DNA from: Gracilibacillus kekensis
GTDB taxonomy: Bacteria; Bacillota; Bacilli; Bacillales; Amphibacillaceae
Assembly: GCF_900143085.1 (NCBI RefSeq)
Contig: NZ_FRCZ01000001.1
Span: 248,001 to 312,000, forward strand
DNA length: 64,000 nt
Direction of reading: 5' to 3'
Shown: positions 45,783 through 56,552 of the stretch, piece after piece
How positions within the stretch are numbered: position 1 is the stretch's first letter
Layout: each line of letters starts with the position of its first letter
Program-made: the position numbers and the translations under genes
Notes under the pieces: generated by a model
The model's input: only the letters and a program-made list of their open reading frames with translations
What the model was told of the DNA's origin: nothing
Database searches by the model: none

Positions 45783-46973
45783 TTACAGAAACAACCCTGC
45801 CATTGTTGCAGATAGAATGGAACCTAAGGTGGCACCGATTAATAGCTTCATACCAAACTTGGATACAGACGCTCCTTTTTCACTATCAATCCCTTGAACA
45901 GTACCTGCAATAATACCAATCGAAGAAAAGTTAGCAAAACTCGTAAGAAATACGGACACTACCCCAACCGTTTTATCAGAGAATTCGCCCATTACCGATT
46001 CCAACTCAATCATCGCTACAAATTCATTCGTAATTATTTTGGTACCCATTATACCGCCAGCTTGTATCAATTCGCCAGGCGCTATCCCCATTAAAAATCC
46101 AATTGGCGCAAGTACATATCCTAAAATTTCCTGCAGGGTCGTTCCTGCAAAAATAGAGGAAATAACCCAGTTGACTAATTCAAGTGAAGCGATAAAAGCA
46201 ATTAACATGGATGCAACGATAAGTGCTATTTTACCACCATCTAATGCACCATTACCCATTGCTTCAAAGAAACTATTTGCATCAGATACATTTTTCACAT
46301 CCACCTCATCGTCTTCCTTAGGAACATTTACAGGAGCGATAATTGATGCAATGATGAGAGAACTAAACATATTTAAAGGTATTGCCACTAACACATACTG
46401 TGCAGGTAGCATTTGAATATATGCCCCGATTATCGAAGCAGAGACCGATCCCATTGCAGAAGCACTGACAATGTATAAACGGTTATTATTTAAATGTCGA
46501 AATTGTGATTTTATTGCAATTATTGCTTCGGATTGACCAAAAAACATACTATTTACCGCATTAAAAGATTCGACTTTTGGTAAGCCAGTTATTTTAGAAA
46601 TACCCCAGCCAATGTATTTAATAATAAATGGTAAAACCTTCAGGTACGTAAGAACAGACAAGATGGTAGAGAAGAAAATAATGATCAACAAGACATTAAA
46701 GAAGAATACAGAAGCATTCTCTTCTACAGTAAGCCCACCTAATACAAAGGCAACACCTTCTGATCCAAATTCGATTAGTTTATTAAAAACGTCAGAAATG
46801 AAATTAATTATTGCTTCACCAATAGGTGTCATAAACATAAACCAAGTCGTTAACACTTGTGCCAGTAACATAATTCCGACCCCAGTGAAGTTTACATTTT
46901 TCCGATCATTCGACATTGCATATGCTATGGCTAGTGCAATAATTATGGCTAAAAGTCCTAACAAAATACCCAC
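45783..46973 (-). CDS. NupC-family concentrative nucleoside transporter
   Basis: A 396-residue cation-coupled nucleoside importer of the CNT family. GLTVEENASVFFFNVLLIIIFFSTILSVL (type), FNAVNSMFFGQSEAIIAIKSQ and the C-terminal TNEFVAMIELESV plus TSFANFSSIGIIAGTVQG are the conserved nucleoside- and sodium-binding parts. B. subtilis has NupC and the guanosine/inosine transporter NupG (YxjA) of this family; the present one cannot be assigned between them from sequence alone. GTG start at 46973 after AAGGAGGAAAATCT. Confidence 0.9.
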   Translation of the reverse strand: MGILLGLLAIIIALAIAYAMSNDRKNVNFTGVGIMLLAQVLTTWFMFMTPIGEAIINFISDVFNKLIEFGSEGVAFVLGGLTVEENASVFFFNVLLIIIFFSTILSVLTYLKVLPFIIKYIGWGISKITGLPKVESFNAVNSMFFGQSEAIIAIKSQFRHLNNNRLYIVSASAMGSVSASIIGAYIQMLPAQYVLVAIPLNMFSSLIIASIIAPVNVPKEDDEVDVKNVSDANSFFEAMGNGALDGGKIALIVASMLIAFIASLELVNWVISSIFAGTTLQEILGYVLAPIGFLMGIAPGELIQAGGIMGTKIITNEFVAMIELESVMGEFSDKTVGVVSVFLTSFANFSSIGIIAGTVQGIDSEKGASVSKFGMKLLIGATLGSILSATMAGLFL

Positions 46974-47152
46974 AGATTTTCCTCCTTATAAAAACGTTAT
47001 TACTTCTACCATACCCAATCACTGGCAGAAATAATCACATATTTAGAAGGAGTATGAACCATTATGAGTGTTTAAGATGACAATACAAACAGTAGTTTTA
47101 TTCACACTGTTTTTTAGTAAAAATCACTACAAACAGTTGGCATTTTGATAAA

Positions 47153-47638
47153 CTACGTTGATTGAAATGACTTAGCAACTTCTACTAACTTCTCTTTAGT
47201 TAAGGATTTTTTGCTGGGACGATAAATTAATTGATAAGTAATACCATTTTTCATCCATTTCAAGGTTTGTGAATAGGATTGGTTCTGGTAGTACCCTTTT
47301 ATATCATCTGAAATTCGAATTTGATTATAGTCCTTTTGTTCCTCCATTTCACCATTGATGAATTGAATTGAGAATATATCATTTTCATTTGTGAACATGG
47401 TAATATCAAATGCATCCAGTCCATTTTCCTCTATTTGAAAACGATCTGTGACAAGAATTTCAGCAAGTACCGGAATGAAGGATGGTAATTCCGGGTTAAA
47501 ATCTAAAACTTCGACAGCCTCTTCTATTTCATTTTTTTCATAGGAATGAAAACCCTCTGGGACAGCAGATTGGGTGTTACAACCTGTACAAACCAAAACA
47601 AACATAATGGCTGTGATTACTTGCTGAAAAAACCTCAT
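47153..47638 (-). CDS. Lipoprotein with a DUF4367-like domain
   Basis: A 161-residue exported lipoprotein; ATG at 47638 follows GGAGGAAGATATAT and the signal peptide ends VLVCTGC. The mature part shows LDFNPELPSFIPVLAEI, then IRISDDIKGYYQNQ and ends LKWMKNGITYQLIYRPSKKSL with VEVAKSF. The order of an Ile-rich query of a variable ending in a W-x-x-x-G-x-x-Y element and a C-terminal helix resembles DUF4367 domains often joined to anti-sigma or resistance proteins. No partner gene is next to it. Confidence 0.7.
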   Translation of the reverse strand: MRFFQQVITAIMFVLVCTGCNTQSAVPEGFHSYEKNEIEEAVEVLDFNPELPSFIPVLAEILVTDRFQIEENGLDAFDITMFTNENDIFSIQFINGEMEEQKDYNQIRISDDIKGYYQNQSYSQTLKWMKNGITYQLIYRPSKKSLTKEKLVEVAKSFQST

Positions 47639-47644
47639 ATATAT

Positions 47645-47929
47645 CTTCCTCCAATAAAGTGAGACTTCCATCAGTAGGAGTTTTAAAACTGCCACTAATT
47701 GCTAGCTTAACTTAGTCAGCTTCCGTTTTTTGTCGAATCTTGAACCATAAATTGTGGGAATTACGGACGTTTGCACCGAGATAAATACTTCGTATACTAT
47801 TAGACGATATATGCAACTAAAAAGTTTCAAAAATAGCGACACTCTATCACAATTTTTCAAAAAATATTTACTCACCTATAACTTTATTAGTACTATTGTA
47901 CTCCCTTTTATAATTCTTACACAATAGAA
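47645..47929. other. Gene-free gap with repeat-like traces
   Basis: The start GTGAGACTTCCATCAGTAGG resembles GTGAGACTTCCATCCGTATG at 60412, a phrase that recurs around this window and may be the remains of a dispersed element. Otherwise only AT-rich DNA. Confidence 0.4.
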
Positions 47930-47957
47930 AACGTCGATACTATTTAGCATCGACGTT
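47930..47957 (-). terminator. Terminator overlapping the yhbH stop codon
   Basis: AACGTCGAT pairs with ATCGACGTT; the yhbH stop codon (47940-47942) sits in the loop. On the minus strand TTCTATTG follows. Confidence 0.85.
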
Positions 47958-49094
47958 ACTTTTATGAAAGAAATGCTTCATGGCATAAAACACATCTTCT
48001 TTATTACGTAATACATATTGTTTAAATCGTGGATGATCAATTTCTTTAAAAGCTTGCATTAAAGTGGAGTAACGATTATATTGGTTAACTTCTCCATAAC
48101 AAAACATACTTGCGCTTTCTAATAATTGGTATACAGCTTCTAAAGACCTTCTATTATCAGAAGTTAGATTATCTCCATCAGAGAAGTGAAACGGATAAAT
48201 GTTGTATTGACTTGCCGGATATTTTTCGTCAACTAATTCTAATGCTTTTCGATAAGCAGAAGAACATATTGTTCCACCGCTTTCTCCTTTGGTAAAAAAC
48301 GACTCTTCATCGACTATTTTTGCTTCTGTGTGATGAGCTATAAATTCAACATCGACCGTTTGATATTTTTTTCGTAAAAAGCGAACCATCCAAAAGTAAA
48401 AACTTCTTGCTACATACTTTTCAAACTGACCCATTGAACCACTTGTATCCATCATCGCTAATACAACCGCTTTTGATTCAGGTTTTTCAATATTATCCCA
48501 TGTTTTATATCGTAAATCATCCGGGTAAATGGGAGCGAAAGATGGCTTTCCTTCTAATGCATTTCTTCTGAAAGATGCAAGCATTGTTCGTTTTTTATCA
48601 ATATTGCCAGTTAGGCCTTTTTTGCGAATATCTCGGAATTCTACGTCTGTAATCGTTATATTATCTTGTTCTTTCTCCATCAAATTGGGCAATTCTAATT
48701 GTGAAAAAAAGGTTTCTTCCACTGTCTCGAAATCTACTTCTGCTTCATAATAATCAACTCCAGGTTGATTACCGGCTTTCTCACCTTGTTGACTTTTCTT
48801 TGATTGTTGAGGGTCTTCAGCTACCACATCGCCTATTTTGCTTTCACCATCCCCTTGACCAACGTGTTTGTTTTTGGATTGACTGTAACGGATCTTATAT
48901 TCATCTAGAGAACGTATAGGGATACGAATAATTTCCTTCCCTCGTGACATAATGATATTTTCTTCGCTTACGATATCTGGTAACTTCTTTTTAATTACTT
49001 CTTTAATTTTATCCTGATGTCGTTTCTGATCATCAAACCCTTTTCGATGGAGGGACCAATCTTCTTCAGCAATTACAAAGTTCGTATCTGTCAT
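47940..49094 (-). CDS. yhbH: YhbH/UPF0229 sporulation protein
   Basis: A 384-residue protein of the DUF444 family, a SigE-controlled sporulation gene in B. subtilis and homologue of E. coli YeaH. The N-terminus ([19 protein letters not shown]) and [13 protein letters not shown] are typical. A von Willebrand-like A domain starts at [14 protein letters not shown] (MIDAS motif DxSxS) and continues through [11 protein letters not shown]. It usually acts with PrkA/YeaG and SpoVR/YcgB, both in this window. ATG after GGAGGTGGGATTGG. Confidence 0.94.
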   Translation of the reverse strand: MTDTNFVIAEEDWSLHRKGFDDQKRHQDKIKEVIKKKLPDIVSEENIIMSRGKEIIRIPIRSLDEYKIRYSQSKNKHVGQGDGESKIGDVVAEDPQQSKKSQQGEKAGNQPGVDYYEAEVDFETVEETFFSQLELPNLMEKEQDNITITDVEFRDIRKKGLTGNIDKKRTMLASFRRNALEGKPSFAPIYPDDLRYKTWDNIEKPESKAVVLAMMDTSGSMGQFEKYVARSFYFWMVRFLRKKYQTVDVEFIAHHTEAKIVDEESFFTKGESGGTICSSAYRKALELVDEKYPASQYNIYPFHFSDGDNLTSDNRRSLEAVYQLLESASMFCYGEVNQYNRYSTLMQAFKEIDHPRFKQYVLRNKEDVFYAMKHFFHKSNVDAK

Positions 49095-49227
49095 CCAATC
49101 CCACCTCCGCTTGTATATTTATTGTATGCAATGAAGCAAAGAATGATTAAGCATTTTTGCCAGAAATTTTATTAAGTAAGACTTCCGGAATCTTTCGTCA
49201 TACTTTTGCTCATGGGAGTTTTAGCTA

Positions 49228-49490
49228 TGAAGCTCAGATCCTTTCTTACGGACACTTTTTCACCTTTTCGTGTTTTTTGTCCGTAAGATCCTTTCTCATG
49301 GACACTTTTCCGTCTTTTCCTGCTTTTTGTCCGTAAGATCCTTTCTCATGGACACTTTTCCGTCTTTTCCTGCTTTTTGTCCGTAAGATCCTTTCTTATG
49401 TACAGCTTTTCGCCTTTTCGTGTTTTTTGTACGTAAGATCCTTTCTCATGGACAACTTTTCGCCTTTTCGTGTTTTTTTGTCCGTTAGAC
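49228..49490. repeat. Tandem array, exact 50-bp unit, five copies
   Basis: GATCCTTTCT recurs at 49237, 49287, 49337, 49387 and 49437, exactly 50 bp apart. Each unit contains TGTCCGTAAGATCCTTTCTC followed by ATGGACA, an imperfect palindrome of TGTCCGTAAGA and TCTCATGGACA arms, and a linker such as CTTTTCCGTCTTTTCCTGCTTT. It is near yhbH on the left and the odhB terminator on the right. Frames across it have no start signals. Confidence 0.95.
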
Positions 49491-49522
49491 ATCTTTCTAA
49501 GAATCCCCTCCACGATCTTGTC

Positions 49523-49560
49523 CAAAAAAAACACTCACCTAATGAATTAGGTGAGTGCTT
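49523..49560 (-). terminator. Terminator of odhAB
   Basis: GCACTCACCTAAT pairs with ATTAGGTGAGTG around TC; on the minus strand it is followed by a run of eight T. Confidence 0.94.
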
Positions 49561-49565
49561 AAGTA

Positions 49566-50837
49566 TTAACCTTCTAGTAATAAATCATATGGATCTTCTA
49601 GTAATTGTTTGATACGTACTAGGAATTGTACAGCTTCTTTTCCGTCTACGATACGATGATCATATGAAAGTGCAATATACATCATTGGTCGAACTTCAAT
49701 CGAATCATCTGGCATTGCTACAGGTCGCTTTTGGATCGTGTGCATACCAAGAATACCAACTTGTGGTGAATTTATAATAGGTGTGGATAGAAGTGATCCA
49801 AATATCCCTCCATTGGTAATTGTAAAAGATCCACCTTGTAAATCACTAAGTTGTAATTCTTTATTTTTTGCTTTTGTTCCTAATTCAGCGATTTCAGATT
49901 CAATTCCTGCGAAATCTAATCGATCTGCATCACGAACAACTGGTACAACTAAACCGTCGTCAGTAGATACGGCAATACCAATATCATAGAATTTCTTTTT
50001 GATAATTTCTTTTTCTTGAATCTCAGCATTTAAATAAGGGAAGTCTTTCAATGCACTAACAACTGCTTTTGTAAAGAAAGACATAAATCCTAATTTAATA
50101 CCATGTTTCTCTGCAAACTTTTCTTTACGTTCACTACGTAAACTCATTACTGCTGTCATATCAACTTCATTAAAAGTAGTAAGCATGGCAGCATTATGTT
50201 GTGATTCTACAAGCTTACTTGCAATTGTTTGACGTCGACGGGACATTTTTTCTCGTTCTACCGGCTTATCAAATTCTTGCTTTTCATTAGAAGAATCCGC
50301 TTTTTTGTCTGATTTCGTTTGCTTTGGTTGTTCTTTAGACGATTTCGCAGAATGCTCGACATCTTCAGGACGAATACGACCTAATGGGTCACTAGGTGTG
50401 ATCTCATTTAAATCAATCCCTAGCTCACGTGCTCGTTTTCTCGCCGCTGGAGATGCGACTACTTTTTGTTGTTCGCCTGCTTTTTTCGGTTCTATTTGTT
50501 TCTTAGCAGCTGGTTCTTCTTTTTTCGGTGTTTCTTTTTCTGGTTCCTCTGTTACTTCTTCTTCCGTGTTTGATTCAGATGAAGAACTACTTCCTGCTTC
50601 ACCATTTTCATCAATTTTTGCGATGACTTCGCCTACTTCAACATCATCACCTTCACCTTTGACAAACTCAGTGATCACACCTGAGTAATCAGCATTTACT
50701 TCCACATTTACTTTATCTGTTTCCAGTTCACAGATGGGATCACCTTTCTCGACGGAATCACCCTCACTAACTAACCATTCCGCTATCGTACCTTCCGTAA
50801 TGGATTCTGCTAATTCTGGGACTTTTATTTCCTTCAT
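49566..50837 (-). CDS. odhB: Dihydrolipoyl succinyltransferase, E2 of 2-oxoglutarate dehydrogenase
   Basis: A 423-residue E2 core enzyme of the TCA cycle complex. The lipoyl domain carries Lys42 in [11 protein letters not shown]; a linker rich in Glu/Lys/Pro (80-130) leads to the peripheral E1/E3-binding domain ([20 protein letters not shown], about 131-165); the catalytic domain occupies 195-423 and ends with the active-site [12 protein letters not shown]. It overlaps odhA by four bases. A single lipoyl domain distinguishes it from pyruvate dehydrogenase E2 of some species. Confidence 0.95.
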   Translation of the reverse strand: MKEIKVPELAESITEGTIAEWLVSEGDSVEKGDPICELETDKVNVEVNADYSGVITEFVKGEGDDVEVGEVIAKIDENGEAGSSSSSESNTEEEVTEEPEKETPKKEEPAAKKQIEPKKAGEQQKVVASPAARKRARELGIDLNEITPSDPLGRIRPEDVEHSAKSSKEQPKQTKSDKKADSSNEKQEFDKPVEREKMSRRRQTIASKLVESQHNAAMLTTFNEVDMTAVMSLRSERKEKFAEKHGIKLGFMSFFTKAVVSALKDFPYLNAEIQEKEIIKKKFYDIGIAVSTDDGLVVPVVRDADRLDFAGIESEIAELGTKAKNKELQLSDLQGGSFTITNGGIFGSLLSTPIINSPQVGILGMHTIQKRPVAMPDDSIEVRPMMYIALSYDHRIVDGKEAVQFLVRIKQLLEDPYDLLLEG

Positions 50838-53695
50838 TTGGATTCTCCTCCTTCAGACAACTCTACTGCTCTTTTTACGATGCGACTTTGTTCCGCCTTA
50901 TGAATATGTGAATCTCCGACAGATGGCGATGAACGCTCTGGACGACCTTCATAATGTAATTCTAATTGACTGTCTTCAATCATTCTAAACAGTAATTCTT
51001 TCACAAAATTCCAGGCTCCCATATTACGAGGTTCTTCTTGTACCCATACGATTTCTTCTAGATTACTACAGCCATCAATCACTTCTTGAATCTGCTTTTC
51101 AGGGAACGGATAAATCTGCTCTAATCTAAGCACATGTATGTTTTCGTATTTTTTCGGGCTCTCACTCATTTTTTCAGCAATATCTACCATAACTTTCCCT
51201 GTTCCTATTAGTAATCGTTTCGCTTTTGTAGAAGTTAGATCTAAGCCAGGTTGAGGCATCAATGGATTAAATTTGCCTTTTGAAAATTCTTCGATACTTG
51301 AAACTACTTTTGGACTACGTAATAAACTCTTAGGTGTTAAAACGATTAACGGACGTGCTGCCTCACTATCCGCCAATGCTGCCTGTCGTCTAATTAAATG
51401 GAAAAATTGTGCACTTGTCGTTACATTTGCTACAATCCAGTTATTTTCTGCTGCCATCGTTAAGAATCTTTCCACTCTCGCGCTCGAGTGTTCTGGACCC
51501 TGCCCCTCATATCCGTGTGGTAGCAGCATGACCATATTAGAGCGTTCATCCCATTTTGCACGGGCTGAGGAGATGAATTGGTCAAAAATAACTTGACCCG
51601 CATTGGCAAAATCGCCAAATTGCGCTTCCCAGATCACTAGAGTTTTTGGAGCCTTTACACTATATCCATACTCAAAACCTAATACCGCAGTCTCCGATAA
51701 TGGACTATTATGAATATCAAAAGTGGCTTTTGCTTCATCTAGACCATGCATCGGGCAATACGTGTCACTCGAATCAACATCGTGCAACATTAAATGACGA
51801 TGGGCAAAAGTTCCACGTTCAGAATCCTGTCCTGTAATACGAATTGGAATGCCATCTTGAAGAATCGAAGCATATGCTAGCGCCTCGCCGACTGCCCAAT
51901 CCGCCTTTTCTTCTTTTTCAAACGTGTTATGTCGCTTAGATAATATCTTTTCGAGCTTCTTAAAGGATTGAAAACCTTCAGGACGTTTCAATAAACCTTT
52001 ATTTAGAGAAAGTAGTAAATCCTTTGGCACCGCCGTTTCAATATCACTTAACCCTTGACGTAATGCTTGCGGAACAGGCATTGCTTCCGGATTTTCATTT
52101 ACACTTTCTGTCATTTCATCATATATACCTTGTAATTTATTAAAAACAGCTTCTTTCATTTCTTCATGAGTATTTTCGTTTAAAACGCCTTCCTGTTGCA
52201 AGCGCTTCGCATAAACAGTAGCACATGTAGGATGTTTATCGATCGATTGATATAGTTTAGGTTGCGTTGCTCTCGGTTCGTCCATTTCATTATGACCGTA
52301 GCGACGATAACCGACTAAATCAATTAAGATATCTTTTCTGAACTTTTTGCGATAATCGTATGCCAACATTGCTGCTGAAATACAAGCTTCCGGATCATCA
52401 GCGTTTACATGGATAATTGGAACTTCAAACCCTTTAGCTAAATCACTGGCATATCTTGTGGAACGACCTTGACGTTGACCTGTCGTAAATCCAACAAGGT
52501 TGTTTGCAATTATATGCAACGTACCTCCTGTACTATATCCAGGTAATGCACTTAAATTAAACGTCTCTGCTACAACGCCTTCCCCAATAAATGCAGCATC
52601 CCCATGAATGAGAATACTAAAAGCTTTCTCAGGGTTTTGCTCCGGACTACCTTTTTGAAAACGAAAATCTTGTGCTGCTCTTGTAAAACCTTCCACCACT
52701 GGATTTACAAATTCAAGGTGGGAAGGGTTGTGTGCTAATGTAATTTTTGTTGGTGATGGTTTTTCTTCACCTACATCTCTTTTTGCACCAAAATGGTATT
52801 TAACGTCACCTGTCCAACCATATGTAATGGCTCTTGATCCAGGTGAAGACGGGACTAATTCCTTATCTGCTGAAGGATGAAACTCAGAAAATAATTTATC
52901 GTATGGCTTCCCTAAAATAGAAGTTAATACACTTAATCTTCCACGGTGAGCCATGCCCATTAATATTTCTTCTGTTTCATCATAAAAGGAATTTTGAACC
53001 ATTCGGTCTAAGATCGGTACCATCATTTCTAAACCTTCAATAGAAAAACGTTTTTGTGCGACGAAGGTCTTTGCTAGAAAATTCTCAAATCCTTCGACAT
53101 CGACAATTTTTCCTAGCAACTCTTTTTTCTCATCCTCTGAAAATGGAATACGATACTTCCCAGACTCAATGTTCTCTTGGAACCACAGTCGTTCATCGTC
53201 ATTGTTTACATGGTCATATTCAAATGAAATTGTTCCTGCATATTGATCCATTAAATAATCAATGACCTGTTGCGCATTGACTACGCCTTGAACAGATGAA
53301 TCCCAAACCCATTCAGACGGAATCGCTTCCAAAACCCCTTTAGATAAGTTGTAATGTTTTGGATCAACAAGTGTTGTATCACTTGATATTCCAGAACCTA
53401 CAGGGTAAATCTTTGCTTTCAAATGTCCATAACGACGAATAGCCTCAACAAGCTTAATAGCTGAGGTTAATTGTTTTGCACTTATTTCAGATGAAAAGCC
53501 TTTACTGCTTCCTACCTCTGCTTGTTGTCCTTTAATTATTTCTGTTGGAGCTCCGTACTGATCAAACATTGCTTTTAGGGAAGGATCTACAGAGTCCTCA
53601 CTTTCCAAATACAGGTCATACTGTTCTTGCACGTATCCCATATTGGGACCGTAAAATTTTTTCCAGAATCTCTCACTGGATTCCTGCTGTGTCAC
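50834..53695 (-). CDS. odhA: 2-oxoglutarate dehydrogenase E1 component
   Basis: A 953-residue thiamine diphosphate-dependent enzyme that decarboxylates 2-oxoglutarate and loads the succinyl group on OdhB. Typical parts are [20 protein letters not shown] at the start, [12 protein letters not shown] near residue 245, the thiamine site [19 protein letters not shown] and the transketolase C-domain with [20 protein letters not shown]. Length agrees with the B. subtilis enzyme (about 944). GTG start at 53695 after GGGGGTATAAGAC. Repressible by CcpA in relatives; no cre was evident in the 140 bases upstream that I checked. Confidence 0.95.
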   Translation of the reverse strand: MTQQESSERFWKKFYGPNMGYVQEQYDLYLESEDSVDPSLKAMFDQYGAPTEIIKGQQAEVGSSKGFSSEISAKQLTSAIKLVEAIRRYGHLKAKIYPVGSGISSDTTLVDPKHYNLSKGVLEAIPSEWVWDSSVQGVVNAQQVIDYLMDQYAGTISFEYDHVNNDDERLWFQENIESGKYRIPFSEDEKKELLGKIVDVEGFENFLAKTFVAQKRFSIEGLEMMVPILDRMVQNSFYDETEEILMGMAHRGRLSVLTSILGKPYDKLFSEFHPSADKELVPSSPGSRAITYGWTGDVKYHFGAKRDVGEEKPSPTKITLAHNPSHLEFVNPVVEGFTRAAQDFRFQKGSPEQNPEKAFSILIHGDAAFIGEGVVAETFNLSALPGYSTGGTLHIIANNLVGFTTGQRQGRSTRYASDLAKGFEVPIIHVNADDPEACISAAMLAYDYRKKFRKDILIDLVGYRRYGHNEMDEPRATQPKLYQSIDKHPTCATVYAKRLQQEGVLNENTHEEMKEAVFNKLQGIYDEMTESVNENPEAMPVPQALRQGLSDIETAVPKDLLLSLNKGLLKRPEGFQSFKKLEKILSKRHNTFEKEEKADWAVGEALAYASILQDGIPIRITGQDSERGTFAHRHLMLHDVDSSDTYCPMHGLDEAKATFDIHNSPLSETAVLGFEYGYSVKAPKTLVIWEAQFGDFANAGQVIFDQFISSARAKWDERSNMVMLLPHGYEGQGPEHSSARVERFLTMAAENNWIVANVTTSAQFFHLIRRQAALADSEAARPLIVLTPKSLLRSPKVVSSIEEFSKGKFNPLMPQPGLDLTSTKAKRLLIGTGKVMVDIAEKMSESPKKYENIHVLRLEQIYPFPEKQIQEVIDGCSNLEEIVWVQEEPRNMGAWNFVKELLFRMIEDSQLELHYEGRPERSSPSVGDSHIHKAEQSRIVKRAVELSEGGESK

Positions 53696-53980
53696 GTCTT
53701 ATACCCCCATTAGAAGTCACTTTCTCCTGCTAAATTTAACTCCCATCCAAATGTTGTAACAATAAATCATTACATCAATTAATATAACCTATTTTACCTA
53801 GGGAAACAACATAAAAGTAGGGATTATTTAATTTCTTTTGTAAAAAGTTAAATTACTATAAAAAAAGCGATTAAAAGCTAGATTTTATCCGTTAAAAAAC
53901 ACATTATGATCGTTTATAAGAATTCTTTTTGAAAGAGATTTTCATTTTAAGCTTACCCCATTTATTTAGTCGATATTTAC

Positions 53981-54003
53981 ATATAAAAGTGTAGCTTTTA
54001 TAT
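53981..54003. promoter_or_regulatory. 23-bp palindrome upstream of yhdT-panF
   Basis: ATATAAAAG-TGTAG-CTTTTATAT is a perfect 9-bp inverted repeat about 85 bases upstream of the yhdT GTG, in an otherwise AT-rich 390-base gap without genes. It may be an operator for the pantothenate uptake operon or a chance AT-rich palindrome. Confidence 0.35.
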
Positions 54004-54088
54004 CCAATCGAATTGTTTATATTGCGATCATAACATTAATATGATTTACTTTTATCACACCATTTTTTTCAAAAAGGAGATTGTCAAC

Positions 54089-54358
54089 GTGAAAGATAAA
54101 AATCCTTTTCAAATAGCCAATCGAGAAGCGATGATCGGGATCATACTAGTTGTATTTAATTTCATATGGTGGTTTGCTTTCGCATATGGCTTGGGAGATA
54201 AAAGTCCAGAAGACTATCAATTTATTTTTGGGTTTCCAGCATGGTTTTTCTACAGCTGTATCGTAGGCGTTTTTGTAATGGCAATACTTGTTTTAGTTAC
54301 AGTCAAATTCCTCTTCAAAGATGTCTCTCTTGACGAAAAGGAGTTTGATCAAACATGA
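54089..54358 (+). CDS. yhdT: YhdT-family small membrane protein
   Basis: An 89-residue protein with two transmembrane helices (MIGIILVVFNFIWWFAFAYG and FFYSCIVGVFVMAILVLV) of the DUF997/YhdT family, which is normally encoded next to panF and thought to assist it. GTG at 54089 is the start because AAGGAGATTGTCAAC is in front; the longer in-frame reading lacks a site. It overlaps panF as ATGA. The conserved FIWWFAFAYGLG and FGFPAWFF segments identify the family. Confidence 0.88.
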   Translation: MKDKNPFQIANREAMIGIILVVFNFIWWFAFAYGLGDKSPEDYQFIFGFPAWFFYSCIVGVFVMAILVLVTVKFLFKDVSLDEKEFDQT

Positions 54359-55782
54359 ATATGATTGCAACGATTACTTTATTTGTTACTGTAGGTCTTA
54401 TTTTTATAATTGGATTATTAGTGAGCAGGACCTCTTCCACCAATCATTCATTTCTGGAAGACTATTATCTGGGTGGACGAAGATTAGGTGGGTTTGTACT
54501 TGCCATGACAATGACAGCTACGTACGGAAGTGCCAGTAGTTTTATAGGTGGACCAGGTGTAGCTTATAATGAAGGGTTAGGCTGGGTTTTATTATCGATT
54601 ACTCAAGTTGCTACCGGATATTTCACATTAATGATCCTTGGTAAGCGGTTTGCACTCATGGCAAAGAAATACAAGGCAATTACAATGGTTGACTTTTTAA
54701 AAGAACGTTATCAATCGAAATGGGTCGTTTTATTATCTTCCTTCAGCATCATCATCTTTCTGTTTTCGGCAATGGCCGCTCAATGGATTGGTGGTGGGCG
54801 TTTAATTGAATCGATTACTGGCCTATCCTATCATTCTGCTTTATTCATTTTCGTATTAACCGTGATCATTTATGTAACATTCGGAGGGTTTCGCGCCGTT
54901 ACACTAACCGATTCCATACAAGGAAGTATTATGTTGATCGGAACTATTATTTTACTAGTGTCGATTATAATATCTGGTGGGGGAATCTCCTCGATCATGA
55001 CTGATTTACAGAGTGAAAATCCTAATCTAATTACTCCCTATGGCGCAGATGGCTCACTCTCACCTCAGTATGTTTCTTCCTTCTGGATTTTAGTTGGGGT
55101 GGGCGTAATTGCATTGCCGCAAATTGTTATAAGGGCGATGTCCTATCAAAATACCAAAGCTTTTCATCGTGCCTTAATTATTGGCACGCTGGTAGTTGGT
55201 ATCATTATGTTAAATATGCACTTAATCGGTGTATTCGCTCGACCTATTTTACCAGGAATTGAAGTAGCTGATACAGTTATTCCATTAATAGCATTGGAAG
55301 TATTACCAGCCTGGTTGGCAGGTATTGTTTTAGCTGCACCATTGGCAGCAATTATGTCTACCGTCGATTCTTTACTTTTGCTGGTAAGTTCCACTATTGT
55401 CAAAGACATTTACATCAACTACATAGAACCAGAAGCTTCACGTAAAAAAGTACGTACATTAAGTATGACCATTACAGCACTATTAGGAATTATTGTTTAT
55501 TTAATTGCCGTAAATCCACCTGACTTAATTATTTGGTTAAATTTATATACAATTGGCGGTTTAGAAGCGGCCTTTCTTTGGCCTGTTGTGATGGGCATTT
55601 ATTGGGATAAAGGAACGAAACAAGGCGCTATTGCGGCTATCATAACTGGTTTTACATCTTATATCCTCTTACAGGCCTTTTATCCAAATCCGTTTGGTAT
55701 GCATGCAGTGGTATCGTCACTTGCCATTTCGCTAATAGCATATATTGGCGCAAGTAAGTTATCCCAATCGGCGACATTGTAA
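54355..55782 (+). CDS. panF: Sodium/pantothenate symporter
   Basis: A 475-residue Na+-coupled symporter of the SSS family with thirteen hydrophobic segments. DYYLGGRRLGGFVLAMTMTATYGSASSF (type), GPGVAYNEGLGWVLLSI and WIGGGRLIESITGLSYH are PanF-like, and the sodium-site Ser/Thr region is in AAIMSTVDSLLLLVSSTIVKD. It supplies pantothenate for CoA synthesis. It is the second gene of the yhdT-panF pair, with overlapping stop and start codons, followed by a palindromic terminator. Confidence 0.92.
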   Translation: MNMIATITLFVTVGLIFIIGLLVSRTSSTNHSFLEDYYLGGRRLGGFVLAMTMTATYGSASSFIGGPGVAYNEGLGWVLLSITQVATGYFTLMILGKRFALMAKKYKAITMVDFLKERYQSKWVVLLSSFSIIIFLFSAMAAQWIGGGRLIESITGLSYHSALFIFVLTVIIYVTFGGFRAVTLTDSIQGSIMLIGTIILLVSIIISGGGISSIMTDLQSENPNLITPYGADGSLSPQYVSSFWILVGVGVIALPQIVIRAMSYQNTKAFHRALIIGTLVVGIIMLNMHLIGVFARPILPGIEVADTVIPLIALEVLPAWLAGIVLAAPLAAIMSTVDSLLLLVSSTIVKDIYINYIEPEASRKKVRTLSMTITALLGIIVYLIAVNPPDLIIWLNLYTIGGLEAAFLWPVVMGIYWDKGTKQGAIAAIITGFTSYILLQAFYPNPFGMHAVVSSLAISLIAYIGASKLSQSATL

Positions 55783-55827
55783 AGGATTCAATTGATGGGA
55801 TTAACAATTAATAAGTACTATTGAATC

Positions 55828-55874
55828 ATCCGAACGATTTACGGACCCCTCCACTGTTTGTAAATCGTTCGGAT
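55828..55874. terminator. Long-stem hairpin after panF
   Basis: ATCCGAACGATTTAC pairs perfectly (15 bp) with GTAAATCGTTCGGAT around a 17-nt loop. No strong T run follows, so termination is likely but not certain. Confidence 0.75.
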
Positions 55875-55968
55875 CTATTTGTCTATTAATATTTCCCATA
55901 TACACTGTGCTTCATTCTTTGACCGAAAATTCATACCAGGCTACAATGGAATAAATTTCAATTATAGC

Positions 55969-55999
55969 TTGACCCTTACGTGACGTAACCGTTTATATT
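55969..55999 (+). promoter_or_regulatory. MerR-type promoter with 19-bp spacer and operator
   Basis: TTGACC (55969-55974) and TATATT (55994-55999) are separated by 19 bases, the stretched spacer bound by MerR activators. Inside the spacer TTACGT-G-ACGTAA is a perfect palindrome. It lies about 40 bases before the MerR start, so the regulator probably activates its own four-gene operon upon ligand binding. Confidence 0.88.
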
Positions 56000-56039
56000 G
56001 AAATCACCGGTAAAATTTATCGCGCGAAATGAGGGGATG

Positions 56040-56549
56040 ATGATCACAGATAAAAAATTTTGGAAAATAGGTGAGCTTGCTAATCTAACTGGATTAACCA
56101 TTCGAACGTTAAGGTATTATGATCAAATTGGATTGTACTCTCCATCTGATTATTCTAGTGCAGGATATAGACTATATAATGAATCTGATATTTTACACCT
56201 GCAACAAATTCTTGCATTAAAGAACCTTGGATTACCACTTAATAAAATTAAATCTATTTTATCAGATGACGAATACAACCCACACGAAATTGTCTCACTT
56301 CAAATCGCACAGCTAAAAGATAATATTAGAACTCAACAGATGCTACTAAAGGAATTACAAAATGTCTCGACCTTAATGATGATGGAAATGCCACTTACGG
56401 TTATGGATTTCACTAATTTATTAAATATGATGAGAACTCGGCATAAGACGTACTTTTCAGAAAGACGAGCAAATATGGAGAACTATTTTGACGAGCTTGA
56501 AAACCACTTAAACCATTCACATTCACTTAAACACAGAGAGGAGAAATAA
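56040..56549 (+). CDS. MerR-family transcriptional activator
   Basis: A 169-170 residue regulator. The N-terminal helix-turn-helix is WKIGELANLTGLTIRTLRYYDQIGLYSPSDY and winged part with YRLYNESDILHLQQILALKNLGLPLNKI (both quoted as type), followed by a dimerisation coiled coil (about 75-110) and a short C-terminal effector region without Cys pairs, so it is not a metal or redox sensor. ATG at 56040 (or 56037) follows GAGGGG; a TTG at 55998 is excluded because it lies inside the -10 box. First gene of the operon. Confidence 0.88.
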   Translation: MITDKKFWKIGELANLTGLTIRTLRYYDQIGLYSPSDYSSAGYRLYNESDILHLQQILALKNLGLPLNKIKSILSDDEYNPHEIVSLQIAQLKDNIRTQQMLLKELQNVSTLMMMEMPLTVMDFTNLLNMMRTRHKTYFSERRANMENYFDELENHLNHSHSLKHREEK

Positions 56550-56552
56550 TTC

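Noticed and set aside
49228-49490. CRISPR array
   Set aside because: The palindromic units at regular spacing look CRISPR-like, but the spacers are nearly identical to each other and no cas gene is near. The same applies to 3.0, 23.6 and 30.1 kb.
54001-54088. Translation of yhdT from an ATG at 54041
   Set aside because: There is no ribosome binding site there, whereas AAGGAG is correctly spaced before GTG at 54089.
55998-56036. TTG start at 55998 for the MerR gene
   Set aside because: The TTG overlaps the -10 box of the predicted promoter, so it cannot be in the transcript.
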